From CAYVHB01 sp964450865 (GTDB lineage: Bacteria; Bacillota; Clostridia; Saccharofermentanales; UBA5734), in assembly GCA_964450865.1 (NCBI GenBank), contig CAYVHB010000011.1:1-64000 (forward strand): a stretch of 64,000 bases of DNA. The letters are read 5' to 3'. The notes below the pieces were generated by a model, which worked only from the letters and a program-made list of their open reading frames with translations, was not told the DNA's origin and ran no database searches. Position numbers and translations under genes: made by a program. Shown one piece after another: positions 16,752-25,310 of this stretch (the stretch's first letter is position 1; the number at the start of each line of letters is the position of its first letter).

Positions 16752-18425
16752 TTATTTCGTGCTTTTGATATCATTGCGCATTTTCTTCAAGTTTTTCATG
16801 ACGTTGTTTTCCCCGGTGCCAAAGTAGTCATGCAGCCGCTTGTACTCCTTGTAGAGCTTGTCATAGACTGCGACATTCTCGGCAATCGGGACATACACCT
16901 TGTCTTCAAGCCGCGACATTTTGGCAGACGCTTCCTGAATTGTATCATATCCACCATTCTTGCTGCCAGCGGCAACTGCACCGAAAAGGGCTGCGCCGAG
17001 GGCCGGGGCCTGGGCTGAAGAGGAGATCCGGATCTCGCGGTTCGTAATATCGGCATAGATCTGCATCAGCAGGGGGTCTTTCCTGGCGATACCGCCGGCG
17101 GCCATCAGTTCCTTGATCGACACACCGCCGTTTTCAAAGGCTTCAATGATAACCCGGGTGCCGAAAGCAGTTGCCTCGATCAGGGTCCGGTAAATTTCTT
17201 CCGGCTTGGTCAGCAGCGTGCAGCCGATAATCAGGCCCGTCAGGTCTGCGTCGGTCAGGATGCTGCGATTGCCATTCCACCAGTCCAGGGCCAGCAGGCC
17301 GCTTTCGCCGGGCTTTAAGACCTTGGCCTTTTCGCCGAGCAGCTGATGCAGGCTGATGTTTCTTTCCCTGGCTTCCTGCGCGTAAGACTCTGGTGCTACC
17401 GTGCGCACCGCCCAGTCAAAATGATCGCCGACACAGGCCTGGCCGGCCTCGTAGGCAAAGTAGCCGGGAATGACACCATCTTCAACCACACCGCCGACAC
17501 CGGGAATAAACTTCTCTTCCGGATCCATCATGATGTGGCAGGTCGAGGTGCCGATAATCATCAGCATCTTGCCTGGTTCGGTGATCTGCACGGCCGGCAG
17601 CGCGACATGGGCGTCGATATTGGCTACGGCCACGGCGGTGCCTTCTTTCAGGCCAGTCAGGGCTGCGGCCTGCGCGGTCAGGTAGCCGGCGGTGTCCGTT
17701 GTCGCGTAGATGTCGCGACTGAGCTTTTCATCGACAAAATGTTCCATTTTGGGATCCAGGGCCTTGAAGAATGCATCGGCCGGATAACCGTCCTTTTTCG
17801 ACCAGCAGGCCTTGTAGCCGGCCTGGCACAGACTGCGCTTCTCTTCGCCCGTCAGCTGCAGGACAACCCAGTCGCCGCCCTCGATCAGGCGGTCCATGGC
17901 AGTGTAGATGGCTTCGTCTTCGTGCAGGATCTGCATCGCCTTGGGTACGACCCATTCCGATGACATCTTGCCACCATAGCGCTTGATAAAGGTCTCGCCC
18001 CGGCTTTCGACCACGGCATTGAAACGGTCCGCCTCGTATTGCGCGGCGTGATGCTTCCACAGCTTGGCATAGGCGTGCGGCCGGTTGGCATACTGCGGGT
18101 CAAAACACAGCGGGGTTCCGTTCTTGTCGATTGGCAGGACTGTGCACGAGGTGAAGTCCACGCCGATACCGACAACCTGCTCATTGGTTATCCCGGCCTC
18201 GGCCAGGACGGAGGGAATAATCTTCAGGACATCCAGGTAATCCTGCGGATGCTGCAAGGCTGTTTCCGGCGCCAGCTCCGTCACACCATCTGCCAGGACC
18301 CGGTCCATGACACTGTGCGGATAATCCAGGCTTTTCCAGGCGACTTCTTCACCGGTTGCCACATCAGCCAGCAGTATGCGTCCTGAGAGACTTCCGTAAT
18401 CGATTCCGATTGTATATTTTTTCAT
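16752..18425 (-). CDS. araB: L-ribulokinase
   Basis: This 557-residue FGGY kinase matches AraB in length and in its hallmark segments: TIGIDYGSLSGRILLADV at the N-terminus, FTSCTVLPID, LLALDWWNGNRS, LIEATAFGTR and the C-terminal run NVAVYDKLYKEYKRLHDYFG. It phosphorylates ribulose to ribulose 5-phosphate with ATP; AraB is known to accept L- and D-ribulose and some pentitols. There is no arabinose isomerase nearby. Instead an SDR dehydrogenase (18542) and an importer lie upstream on the same strand, suggesting a pentitol is imported, oxidised to ribulose and phosphorylated here. Confidence 0.92.
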   Translation of the reverse strand: MKKYTIGIDYGSLSGRILLADVATGEEVAWKSLDYPHSVMDRVLADGVTELAPETALQHPQDYLDVLKIIPSVLAEAGITNEQVVGIGVDFTSCTVLPIDKNGTPLCFDPQYANRPHAYAKLWKHHAAQYEADRFNAVVESRGETFIKRYGGKMSSEWVVPKAMQILHEDEAIYTAMDRLIEGGDWVVLQLTGEEKRSLCQAGYKACWSKKDGYPADAFFKALDPKMEHFVDEKLSRDIYATTDTAGYLTAQAAALTGLKEGTAVAVANIDAHVALPAVQITEPGKMLMIIGTSTCHIMMDPEEKFIPGVGGVVEDGVIPGYFAYEAGQACVGDHFDWAVRTVAPESYAQEARERNISLHQLLGEKAKVLKPGESGLLALDWWNGNRSILTDADLTGLIIGCTLLTKPEEIYRTLIEATAFGTRVIIEAFENGGVSIKELMAAGGIARKDPLLMQIYADITNREIRISSSAQAPALGAALFGAVAAGSKNGGYDTIQEASAKMSRLEDKVYVPIAENVAVYDKLYKEYKRLHDYFGTGENNVMKNLKKMRNDIKSTK

Positions 18426-18462
18426 GTATATCTGCTATCCTCCTCGACCAGACTGGTCACTG

Positions 18463-18494
18463 ATTCTCCCGCCGGGTGAATCCGGCGGGAGAAT
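18463..18494. terminator. Perfect 13-bp stem-loop between SDR and ribulokinase genes
   Basis: ATTCTCCCGCCGG (18463-18475) pairs perfectly with CCGGCGGGAGAAT (18482-18494) around a 6-base loop. No T-run follows on the minus strand, so it more likely tunes or protects part of the operon message than ends it. Confidence 0.55.
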
Positions 18495-18541
18495 TGCTTT
18501 CCTCTTCAGGCTTTCACCTTCAGGCTTGTCTGCCGCAATAA

Positions 18542-19315
18542 TCAGAAGCAGGAGAATGCGCCATCAATGATAAAGTCCGAACCGGTTGTGAAGTCGCTCG
18601 CATCGCCAGCCAGGTACACGGCAATGGCTTGCAGCTCGTCGGGCCGGCCCATGCGGCCGATCGGGGAGAGGGCGTTCCATTTCTCGATCAGGGGCTTGAG
18701 GTTGGGCGATTCCAGGACGAGGTCCGTGCCGATGTACCCGGGGCTGATCGAGTTGACGCGGACACCGGTCTTGGCGAATTCGACAGCCATGGACTTGGTC
18801 AGCATGATCACGCCGGCTTTCGAGGCATTGTAAGCGCATTGCGGCTGGGGAACATTGACGATATGGCCGGACATTGAGGCGGTATTGATGATCGAGCCGC
18901 GGCCCTGCTTGAGCATGACCCTGGCTGCGGCCTGCGAGGTCAGGAACACGCCGTTCAGGTTGACATCGATGACTTTCTTGAACTGGCCATAAGTCATTTC
19001 GTCGGCCGGAGCATTGATGCAGATACCGGCATTGCAGAATGCGACATCGAGCTTGCCAAAGACTTCCAGGATCTGGTCGATCATCTTGTTGACGTCAGCT
19101 TCATCGGTTACATCAGTCTTGATAGCGGTCGTCTTGACGCCCAGCTGGGCAATCTCATCGGCTGTTTTCTGGGCCTCGGCAATATCCATGTCAACGATTG
19201 CAACATTGCAGCCAGCTTCGGCGATCGCCGTGGCAATCGATTTGCCGATGCCGCGCGCACCGCCGGTAACAAATGCCACCTTGCCGTCCAGTCTCATTTT
19301 TTCCAGTATTCCCAT
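18542..19315 (-). CDS. SDR-family polyol dehydrogenase
   Basis: This 257-residue classical short-chain dehydrogenase has the cofactor motif TGGARGIG (17-24), CNAG (the NNAG position), the catalytic Ser and the YNASK motif (about 160-164). Asp after strand 2 (VAIVDMD) favours NAD over NADP. Sequence style and context fit arabitol, ribitol or sorbitol dehydrogenases that convert a polyol to a ketose. GGGAGG precedes the ATG. It lies between the ABC importer and ribulokinase on one strand, so it probably makes the ribulose that AraB phosphorylates. The precise polyol is not determined. Confidence 0.88.
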   Translation of the reverse strand: MGILEKMRLDGKVAFVTGGARGIGKSIATAIAEAGCNVAIVDMDIAEAQKTADEIAQLGVKTTAIKTDVTDEADVNKMIDQILEVFGKLDVAFCNAGICINAPADEMTYGQFKKVIDVNLNGVFLTSQAAARVMLKQGRGSIINTASMSGHIVNVPQPQCAYNASKAGVIMLTKSMAVEFAKTGVRVNSISPGYIGTDLVLESPNLKPLIEKWNALSPIGRMGRPDELQAIAVYLAGDASDFTTGSDFIIDGAFSCF

Positions 19316-19362
19316 AATAAACCTCCCATAATTCGCTTTCTTTTTAAGTGTTGTTCAAGGAT

Positions 19363-19404
19363 TCAGCCCTGGCTAAAGGCTAAGGCTTTTAACCAGGGCT
19401 GAAA
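19363..19404. terminator. Stem-loop between permease and SDR genes
   Basis: TTCAGCCCTGG (19363-19373) pairs with CCAGGGCTGAA (19394-19404), with a partly paired interior. It lies just after the permease stop on the minus strand without a T-run, consistent with partial termination or message protection inside the operon. Confidence 0.55.
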
Positions 19405-19417
19405 GATTTGCTTGAGC

Positions 19418-20371
19418 TTAAGCCCTGGCGAGGCCGCCTTTGTTCTGGATGCTGTCGAAGCCGACGGCGAGGATGAGGACGAGGCCCTTGACGACCATCT
19501 GCATGTAGGTGCTGACATTCATCAGGACCATGCCGTTGCTGAGGATGCCGATGATCAGGGTACCGGCGACGACGTTGGAGATCTTGCCGAAGCCGCCGCT
19601 GACGGAGACGCCACCGAGGACAACGCAGGTGATGACGTCGAATTCAAAGCCTTTGCCGGCGGTGGGCTGGGCGGAGTTGGTACGGGAGAGCATGACGATA
19701 CCGGCGATACCGGCGAAGAGGCCGGACAGGCAGTAGATCATGAACTTGACGAACTTGACCTTGATGCCGGAGAGGCGGGAAGCTTCTTCATTGCCACCGA
19801 CGGCGTAGAAGAAACGGCCGAAGTAGGTCTTGTTGAGGATGAAGGCACCGAGCAGGAAGCAGACTGCCATGATGATAACCGGGACCGGAACGGGGCCGAC
19901 ATAGCCCTGGCCGATGACCTTGAACGCGGGATTGAAGCCGTAGATCGGGGTGCCGCCGGACATGATGTAGGCGACGCCTTCAAAGATGATCTGGGTAGCG
20001 AAGGTGGCGATGATGGCCGGCATACCGATGCGGGAGACCATGATACCGTTGAGGGCGCCGATGAGGACAGAGAGGAGCAGGGAGGTGAGGATGGCGGCCA
20101 GGATGCCGAAATGGAGCTTGACCATCAGGTAGGCACAGACCACATTGACGAGGGTGATGACCGAACCGGCGGCCAGGTCGATACCGCCGATGAGGATGAC
20201 GAAGGTCATGCCGACCGCGGCGATGCCGAACATGGAAACCTGGCGGGCAATGGTGAACAGGTTGTTCGAGGACAGGAACTTGTCATTGGCTGCGGCAAAA
20301 GCAATAAACAGAACAATGAGAACCACCCAGATTGCCTTGTCCTTGAGCTGGTTCATAATCTTATCTTTCAT
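19418..20371 (-). CDS. Sugar/polyol ABC transporter permease (RbsC-like)
   Basis: This 317-residue membrane protein of the ribose-type importer family has about 8-10 transmembrane segments and the signature GGIDLAAGSVITL (about 66-78). GGAGG precedes the ATG by 6 bases. It starts 10 bases after the ATPase gene and completes the importer with the lipoprotein at 21987. It is a paralogue of the permease at 3910, in a system with a different ligand protein and different operators. Confidence 0.92.
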   Translation of the reverse strand: MKDKIMNQLKDKAIWVVLIVLFIAFAAANDKFLSSNNLFTIARQVSMFGIAAVGMTFVILIGGIDLAAGSVITLVNVVCAYLMVKLHFGILAAILTSLLLSVLIGALNGIMVSRIGMPAIIATFATQIIFEGVAYIMSGGTPIYGFNPAFKVIGQGYVGPVPVPVIIMAVCFLLGAFILNKTYFGRFFYAVGGNEEASRLSGIKVKFVKFMIYCLSGLFAGIAGIVMLSRTNSAQPTAGKGFEFDVITCVVLGGVSVSGGFGKISNVVAGTLIIGILSNGMVLMNVSTYMQMVVKGLVLILAVGFDSIQNKGGLARA

Positions 20372-20381
20372 CGAAAACCTC

Positions 20382-21893
20382 CTATACCGCTGCAGCGGGC
20401 GTCGCCACGGCAGACGCCAGGCGCATGATCATGTTCTGGCTAAAGGATCCCTTTTTCAGCTCGCCAGTCATCTTGCCCTCGGCGAGGACGAGGATGCGGT
20501 CCGACATGCCCATCAGTTCTTCCATTTCCGAGGAAATCAGCAGGATGCTCTTGCCTTGTTCCACGAGGCTGTTGATCAGGGTGTAAATCTCGAACTTGGC
20601 GCCGACGTCAATACCGCGCGTCGGTTCGTCGAAAATGATGAGCTCGGAATTGGCGGCCAGCCATTTGCCGAGGATGACCTTCTGCTGGTTGCCGCCGCTG
20701 AGGTTGCGGACCAGCTGATGGATCGTCGGGGTCTTGATCAGCAGGTTCTTCTTGTAATGATTGGCAATTTCCACTTCCTTCTTGGCGTTGATGACGGAGA
20801 ATTTGGAAATGCGCGGATAGATCGGCATGTTGATGTTGTTCTTGACCGAGACCGCGAGCAGGGCCCCATGGCGCTTGCGGTCCTCGGGGACCAGGGCAAT
20901 GCCATAGTCAATGGCCTGGCGCGGGCTGCGCGGGTGGATCTCCTTGCCCTTGAAGATAATCTTGCCGGAGGTTTTCTCGACCGCTCCGAAGATCATCTGG
21001 GCCAGCTCGGTCCGGCCGGCACCAACCAGGCCGCCGAGGCCGAGGACCTCGCCCTTGTGCAGCTTGAAGCTGATGTCGCGGTCCCCGTTGCCGGTCACAT
21101 TCTGCAGCTCGAGGATGGTCTCGTCCGGCCGGATGCAGTCGGCCCGGGCCGGGTAGGTCTCGGTCAGGTCGCGGCCGACCATCAGGTGGATCAGCTCGTC
21201 GACATGTGACTCCTTGGTGATCAGGGTCTTGATGTATTCGCCGTCGCGCAGGACCACGATCCGGTCCGACAGGCGGTAGATCTCTTCCAGGCGGTGAGAG
21301 ATGTAGATGATGGAAACACCCTTGGACCGCAGCAGCTCACAGACCTTGAACATGCTCTCGACTTCGTTGCTGGTCAACGGGGCCGAGGGCTCATCCATGA
21401 TCAGGACCTTGGCATTCTGCTTGATCGCCTTGGCGATTTCGACCATCTGCTGGTAGCCGACCGTCAGGTCGCCGCACAGCCTCTTCGGATTGATCTTGAT
21501 ATTGAGCTGGGCAAAGGCTTTCTCGGCTTCCGCTTCCATGGCTTTTTTATCAATCATGATGCCTTTTTTGATCGGATTGCCCAGGAAGAGATTTTCGGCG
21601 GCTGACAGGCCTTTGACATTGTTGAATTCCTGATATATGATGGCGATTCCGTTTTCGGCGGCCAGTTGCGGCGTCATGCTGGAGAATTCCTTGCCATTGA
21701 TTACAATCTTGCCGGATGTCGGAATAACAGCACCGGAGCAAGTCTTGATCAGGGTGGATTTGCCGGCGCCGTTTTCGCCAATCAGGGCCAGGATCTCACC
21801 TTTTTTAACTTCGAGCGAAACATCTTTCAAGGCCCGGACACCCGGATATTCTTTGGATATGTGCTGTAATTGTAAAACGTATTCGTCATTCAT
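20382..21893 (-). CDS. Sugar/polyol ABC transporter ATP-binding protein (RbsA-like)
   Basis: This 503-residue double ATPase is the same length as its paralogue at 5061. The first domain has Walker A GENGAGKST (39-47) and VLIMDEPSAPL; the second has the degenerate GGLVGAGRTEL, then LSGGNQQKVILGKWL and IIFDEPTRGID. It drives uptake with the permease 10 bases downstream. GAGGG precedes the ATG. A perfect 11-bp hairpin separates it from the lipoprotein gene, a common arrangement that lets the binding protein be made in excess. Confidence 0.93.
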   Translation of the reverse strand: MNDEYVLQLQHISKEYPGVRALKDVSLEVKKGEILALIGENGAGKSTLIKTCSGAVIPTSGKIVINGKEFSSMTPQLAAENGIAIIYQEFNNVKGLSAAENLFLGNPIKKGIMIDKKAMEAEAEKAFAQLNIKINPKRLCGDLTVGYQQMVEIAKAIKQNAKVLIMDEPSAPLTSNEVESMFKVCELLRSKGVSIIYISHRLEEIYRLSDRIVVLRDGEYIKTLITKESHVDELIHLMVGRDLTETYPARADCIRPDETILELQNVTGNGDRDISFKLHKGEVLGLGGLVGAGRTELAQMIFGAVEKTSGKIIFKGKEIHPRSPRQAIDYGIALVPEDRKRHGALLAVSVKNNINMPIYPRISKFSVINAKKEVEIANHYKKNLLIKTPTIHQLVRNLSGGNQQKVILGKWLAANSELIIFDEPTRGIDVGAKFEIYTLINSLVEQGKSILLISSEMEELMGMSDRILVLAEGKMTGELKKGSFSQNMIMRLASAVATPAAAV

Positions 21894-21918
21894 ATGATGG
21901 CACCCTCTTCTTTAAATG

Positions 21919-21945
21919 TGGGGCTGCCGGTCAAGGCAGCCCCAC
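21919..21945. terminator. Perfect 11-bp hairpin between lipoprotein and ATPase genes
   Basis: GTGGGGCTGCC (21919-21929) pairs perfectly with GGCAGCCCCAC (21935-21945). There is no strong T-run, so it is likely an intra-operon attenuator or a 3'-end stabiliser of the lipoprotein message. Confidence 0.6.
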
Positions 21946-21986
21946 ACTCTGTCATCACTTAGATGCACTGGATCACTTGGATGTGC

Positions 21987-23009
21987 TTATTTCGCGTAGT
22001 CAGCCAGGTACTGGGCCGCGTTCTTGGCATCGATGACCAGGAGCGGACGGAACAGGTTCTGGTCGGCGAACTTCTCACCCTTGAGCAGGCGCTCGTACAG
22101 GGCGACAACCGCTTCAGCGGTCTTCTTGTTGGAGCCTTCGAAACCGACGGAAGCACGGGAGGCTTCGCCGTTGACGATGGACTCCAGCTGCTGCTGGGTG
22201 GCGTCGGCGGAGAAGATGCCCACGTCAGCCGGGACCTTGTTGTTGTACTTGGTCATGAAAGCCTGGTTGGCGCCGATGTCGCCGCCGGCTCCGATGGAGC
22301 AGACAACTTTGCAGTTCGGCTTGGCCTGGAGGATGGTTTCCATGTTGGCGATAGCGGCCTGGGCGTCGATAGCGGGCTGCTGGGCCACGACTTTGTACTT
22401 GCCGGCGGCTTTTTCTTTCAGGGCGTTGAGGATACCGGTTTCACGCTCGAGCAGGATGGGGGTCTGCGGATAGTTCATGACGGCGACTTCAGCCTGCTTG
22501 TCAGCAGAATAGTTGGCATTGATGAAGTCAGCGGCGGCCTGGCCGATGGTGTAGCCGAGCTTGGTGTTGTCCAGAACCCAGTTCAGGTCGGTGTTGGTCA
22601 TCTTGTCGTCCCAGCACATAACCTTGATACCGGCTTCACGGGCCTTCTTGAGGTAGTCTTCGAGGGCGTTCGGGTCAGAAGGATGGACCATGATCAGGTT
22701 GACTTTATTGGTGATGAAGTTCTCGATCTGTTCGATCTGGGTCGCGGAATTGTCTTTGCAGGCCAGAATCGTGTAATCCCAGCCCTTGGCCTTCAGGAGC
22801 TTTTCGACTTCGCCGAAGACGCCGGCCCAGTAGCTGTTTTCCAGTGACTGAATCGTGATACCGACTTTGAAGTTACCTGCTGCTGCCGTGGTGGTGGTGG
22901 CACCGCCGCTCGTTGGCGCGGCCGTGGTGGTGGTGGCCCCGCCGCATCCGGCCAGCGCTGCTACCAGCATGATCGTTGCGATTACCAATGCGATGACTCT
23001 CTTTTTCAT
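21987..23009 (-). CDS. Sugar/polyol ABC transporter substrate-binding lipoprotein
   Basis: This 340-residue lipoprotein has a signal peptide ending LAGC (Cys about 22), a Thr/Gly/Ala linker to about residue 45, and a type 1 periplasmic-binding fold starting NFKVGITIQSLENSYWAG. It captures a sugar or polyol outside the cell for the permease and ATPase downstream. ATG 23009 has GGAGG 6 bases upstream; an upstream in-frame start (23033) lacks one. Two candidate promoters precede it, at 23249-23277 and 23559-23587; the farther one is nearly identical to the promoter of the polyol dehydrogenase at 34365. Confidence 0.92.
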   Translation of the reverse strand: MKKRVIALVIATIMLVAALAGCGGATTTTAAPTSGGATTTTAAAGNFKVGITIQSLENSYWAGVFGEVEKLLKAKGWDYTILACKDNSATQIEQIENFITNKVNLIMVHPSDPNALEDYLKKAREAGIKVMCWDDKMTNTDLNWVLDNTKLGYTIGQAAADFINANYSADKQAEVAVMNYPQTPILLERETGILNALKEKAAGKYKVVAQQPAIDAQAAIANMETILQAKPNCKVVCSIGAGGDIGANQAFMTKYNNKVPADVGIFSADATQQQLESIVNGEASRASVGFEGSNKKTAEAVVALYERLLKGEKFADQNLFRPLLVIDAKNAAQYLADYAK

Positions 23010-23198
23010 GTTTCGTCCTCCTTTTTTTATCAATAAACAGCGGCTGCTGCTTATTTATCCTGTGATCGGGTGCGGTTTCATGCCGGCAAGTTGCCCATTT
23101 ATTATGCTGATTGCGATATCATACAAGAACTATTGTGTCACTGTTTGTCTGAATTGGCAAATTAATTTTACAGATTTTTTTTTAATAACTGTTTGTTT

Positions 23199-23212
23199 TC
23201 TTTTAGGAAAGT
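23199..23212. promoter_or_regulatory. Third, weaker ROK-type operator-like site
   Basis: Read on the minus strand, ACTTTCCTAAAAGA resembles the cores at 23539-23552 (ACTTTCATAAAAGT) and 34221-34234 (ACTTTAATAAAAGT). It lies about 40 bases downstream of the promoter at 23249-23277, in an AT-rich stretch. It could arise by chance in such sequence. Confidence 0.4.
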
Positions 23213-23248
23213 CATTTTATAAAATCATTTTACAAAACCACTATCTAC

Positions 23249-23277
23249 AAAATACTATAGGTTCGCATGGTTGTCAA
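23249..23277 (-). promoter_or_regulatory. Proximal candidate promoter of the second ABC operon
   Basis: Read on the minus strand, TTGACA (23272-23277) and TATTTT (23249-23254) are 17 bases apart. The transcript would have a leader of about 235 bases before the lipoprotein start. Confidence 0.55.
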
Positions 23278-23481
23278 CAGTCTTTTCCAGAATTTTTGAA
23301 ATAATTTTGACAAAATCATGACATAGTCTGGATCTGGAATCAGGGCGGCTGTTCAGGCGTTGTTTTGGAACCATTTTGAATCGTTACAACTCGGGATCCC
23401 ACCTCGTCGATCGGCAATCTATGGTCGGCTCGGGCCCGGATGGCCCCTGGCTGCCTTGTTCAATCAATCAACAAGACAGGT

Positions 23482-23524
23482 ATTGAAAGACCGGATTCTG
23501 AAAAACTACATTCTGAAAGACTGG
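23482..23524. repeat. Imperfect 15-bp tandem repeat, about three copies
   Basis: ATTGAAAGACCGG, ATTCTGAAAAACTAC and ATTCTGAAAGACTGG follow one another. They lie in the leader downstream of the promoter at 23559-23587, much as three 13-bp repeats lie downstream of the matching promoter at 34.2 kb. Confidence 0.6.
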
Positions 23525-23530
23525 GTACTT

Positions 23531-23587
23531 AATAAAACACTTTTATGAAAGTAAATAAAAAATAACACGAACTACCGACATTGTCAA
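23531..23587 (-). promoter_or_regulatory. Promoter with ROK-type operator, second ABC operon
   Basis: On the minus strand TTGACA (23582-23587), 17 bases, then TATTTT (23559-23564), followed at once by a palindromic core ACTTTCATAAAAGT (23539-23552). The 36 bases at 23531-23566 match 34207-34242 at 32 positions, and the -35 box and spacing are the same there. It is therefore a shared promoter-operator module. The leader to the lipoprotein start would be about 540 bases. Confidence 0.75.
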
Positions 23588-23649
23588 TGGTATTGTGACA
23601 GTGATTTTTCAAAACTGCAATTGATGGTCATTGCTTGAATAAACTACAT

Positions 23650-23691
23650 AAAAAAGCCGGACCCATACCGGATGATCGGAATGGTCCAGCC
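23650..23691 (-). terminator. Terminator of the liv operon
   Basis: A stem built from GGACC...GGTCC and CCG...CGG (23656-23691) is followed on the minus strand by TTTTTTATG. It lies about 75 bases beyond the livF stop and is the only such structure there. Confidence 0.7.
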
Positions 23692-23765
23692 TCTATCGTG
23701 GCGCCAGTCACGTTGACCGGTGCAGTTACGGGATTCAGTTGACCCGGTGCCAGGCGCCGCCTGGC

Positions 23766-24512
23766 TCAGTAGCCAAGGTAGGCTTTGTGGATGGCTTCGT
23801 TCTTGATGAGATCGGCGGCGCTTTCGATGACGAAGGAGTCAACGACGGTGCCGGTTTCCAGGACATAGGCGCGATGGGAGATTTCCAGGGCCAGATGCGC
23901 GTTTTGTTCGACCAGCAGGATGGTCGTACCGGCGGCGTTGATATCCTCGATGATGTGGAAGATCTCCTCGACCAGCATCGGCGCCAGGCCCATGCTGGGC
24001 TCATCGAGCAACAGGAGCTCGGGCGCGGCCATCAGGGCCCGGCCCATGGCCAGCATCTGCTGTTCGCCGCCCGACAGGGTGCCGGCCAGCTGGCGGATCC
24101 GCTCCTTCAGGCGTGGAAAATGAGCGAAGACGCGGTCATAGCTGGCCGGATCAATCTTATGCTTGCGGCTGTAGGCGCCCATCAGCAGGTTTTCATGGAC
24201 AGACATTTCGGGGAAGACCCGCCGGCCTTCCGGGACGTGGGACAATCCGAGGGCGACGATCTGGTGCGGCGCCATGCTGACTGGTTTCTTGCCGCCGGAC
24301 GGGATGCCATAGAGACATTGATCCTTGAAGGTGATCCGGCCATCCTTGTTCGCCGGGGTCAGCAGCCCGGAAACAGTCCGCAGGGTTGTGGTCTTGCCGG
24401 CGCCGTTGGCCCCGATCAGGGCCACGATTTCACCGCGCCTGACCTCGAGCGTCATGCCATGCAAGGCCTGGATCGGGCCGTACCGGACGTCTATATTTTC
24501 CAGTTTCAACAT
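23766..24512 (-). CDS. livF: Branched-chain amino acid ABC transporter ATP-binding protein LivF
   Basis: This 248-residue ATPase has Walker A GANGAGKT (34-41), signature LSGGEQQMLAMGRAL and Walker B LLLLDEPSMGLAP. The MGLAP tail is typical of LivF as opposed to LivG. It pairs with LivG to energise import through LivHM. It is the last gene of the operon livK-H-M-G-F and is followed by a terminator at 23650-23691. Confidence 0.93.
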   Translation of the reverse strand: MLKLENIDVRYGPIQALHGMTLEVRRGEIVALIGANGAGKTTTLRTVSGLLTPANKDGRITFKDQCLYGIPSGGKKPVSMAPHQIVALGLSHVPEGRRVFPEMSVHENLLMGAYSRKHKIDPASYDRVFAHFPRLKERIRQLAGTLSGGEQQMLAMGRALMAAPELLLLDEPSMGLAPMLVEEIFHIIEDINAAGTTILLVEQNAHLALEISHRAYVLETGTVVDSFVIESAADLIKNEAIHKAYLGY

Positions 24513-24527
24513 GGCCTGCTCAGCTCC

Positions 24528-25310
24528 TTACTTGCGAATTCTGCTTTTAAACTGACCGGAACCGAGGTAGGCTTCAATAACCGCCTTATTATAACGGACC
24601 TCGGCCGGCGGCCCTTCGGCGATTTTCTCACCATAATCGAGGACGACGATGCGTTCGGAAATACCCATGACCAGGTTCATGTCGTGTTCGACCAGCAGTA
24701 CGGATACCCCGGCTGCCTGGATTTGCTTGATGATACCCATCAGGACAGTCTTTTCCTGCGGATTCATGCCAGCTGCCGGTTCGTCGAGGAGCAGGACCTT
24801 CGGCCGGGCTACGAAAGCCCGGGCAATTTCCAGGCGCCTCTGTTCACCATAGGCGAGATTCCTGGCTTTTTCGCCGCTCCTGGTGTCCAGGCCCATGAAG
24901 CGCAGCGCGGCCATGGCCATCTCCGTCAGATGCCGCTCTTCATTTTTCATGCCCGGCCATTGGCTGAAGACCGGGAGCAGTCCGGCGTGACCCTGGCAAT
25001 GAGCGCCAATTTTGACATTGTCAAGGACGGTCAGCTCACCGAACAGGCGGATCGTCTGGAAGGTCCGGGCCATGCCCAGCGCGGCAATATGGTGGGGTGG
25101 TTTGCCGCTGATCCGATGGCCATCGAACTCGATGGAACCGTGGGTCGGCTTGTATATGCCCGTGATCAGGTTGAAAACGGTGCTCTTGCCGGCGCCATTG
25201 GGTCCGATCAGGGCCAGGATTTCGCCTTGCTGCAAGGTCAGGCTCAGGTTGTCGACAGCGGTCAGGCCGCCAAAATTGATGGTCAGGCTGTCAATTTTCA
25301 GCAGGCTCAT
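24528..25310 (-). CDS. livG: Branched-chain amino acid ABC transporter ATP-binding protein LivG
   Basis: This 260-residue ATPase has Walker A GPNGAGKST (36-44), the LivG-type extended insert with GMARTFQTIRLF, signature LAYGEQRRLEIARAF and Walker B LLLDEPAAGMNP. It forms the ATPase pair with LivF, 15 bases downstream. Its start overlaps the livM stop by 4 bases, showing translational coupling. Confidence 0.93.
   Translation of the reverse strand: MSLLKIDSLTINFGGLTAVDNLSLTLQQGEILALIGPNGAGKSTVFNLITGIYKPTHGSIEFDGHRISGKPPHHIAALGMARTFQTIRLFGELTVLDNVKIGAHCQGHAGLLPVFSQWPGMKNEERHLTEMAMAALRFMGLDTRSGEKARNLAYGEQRRLEIARAFVARPKVLLLDEPAAGMNPQEKTVLMGIIKQIQAAGVSVLLVEHDMNLVMGISERIVVLDYGEKIAEGPPAEVRYNKAVIEAYLGSGQFKSRIRK

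Noticed and set aside
23424..23440. Fifth LacI-type operator
   Set aside because: CGGCTCGGGCCCGG matches only about 12 of 16 positions and lacks the symmetrical left arm; it lies 525 bases from any start codon.
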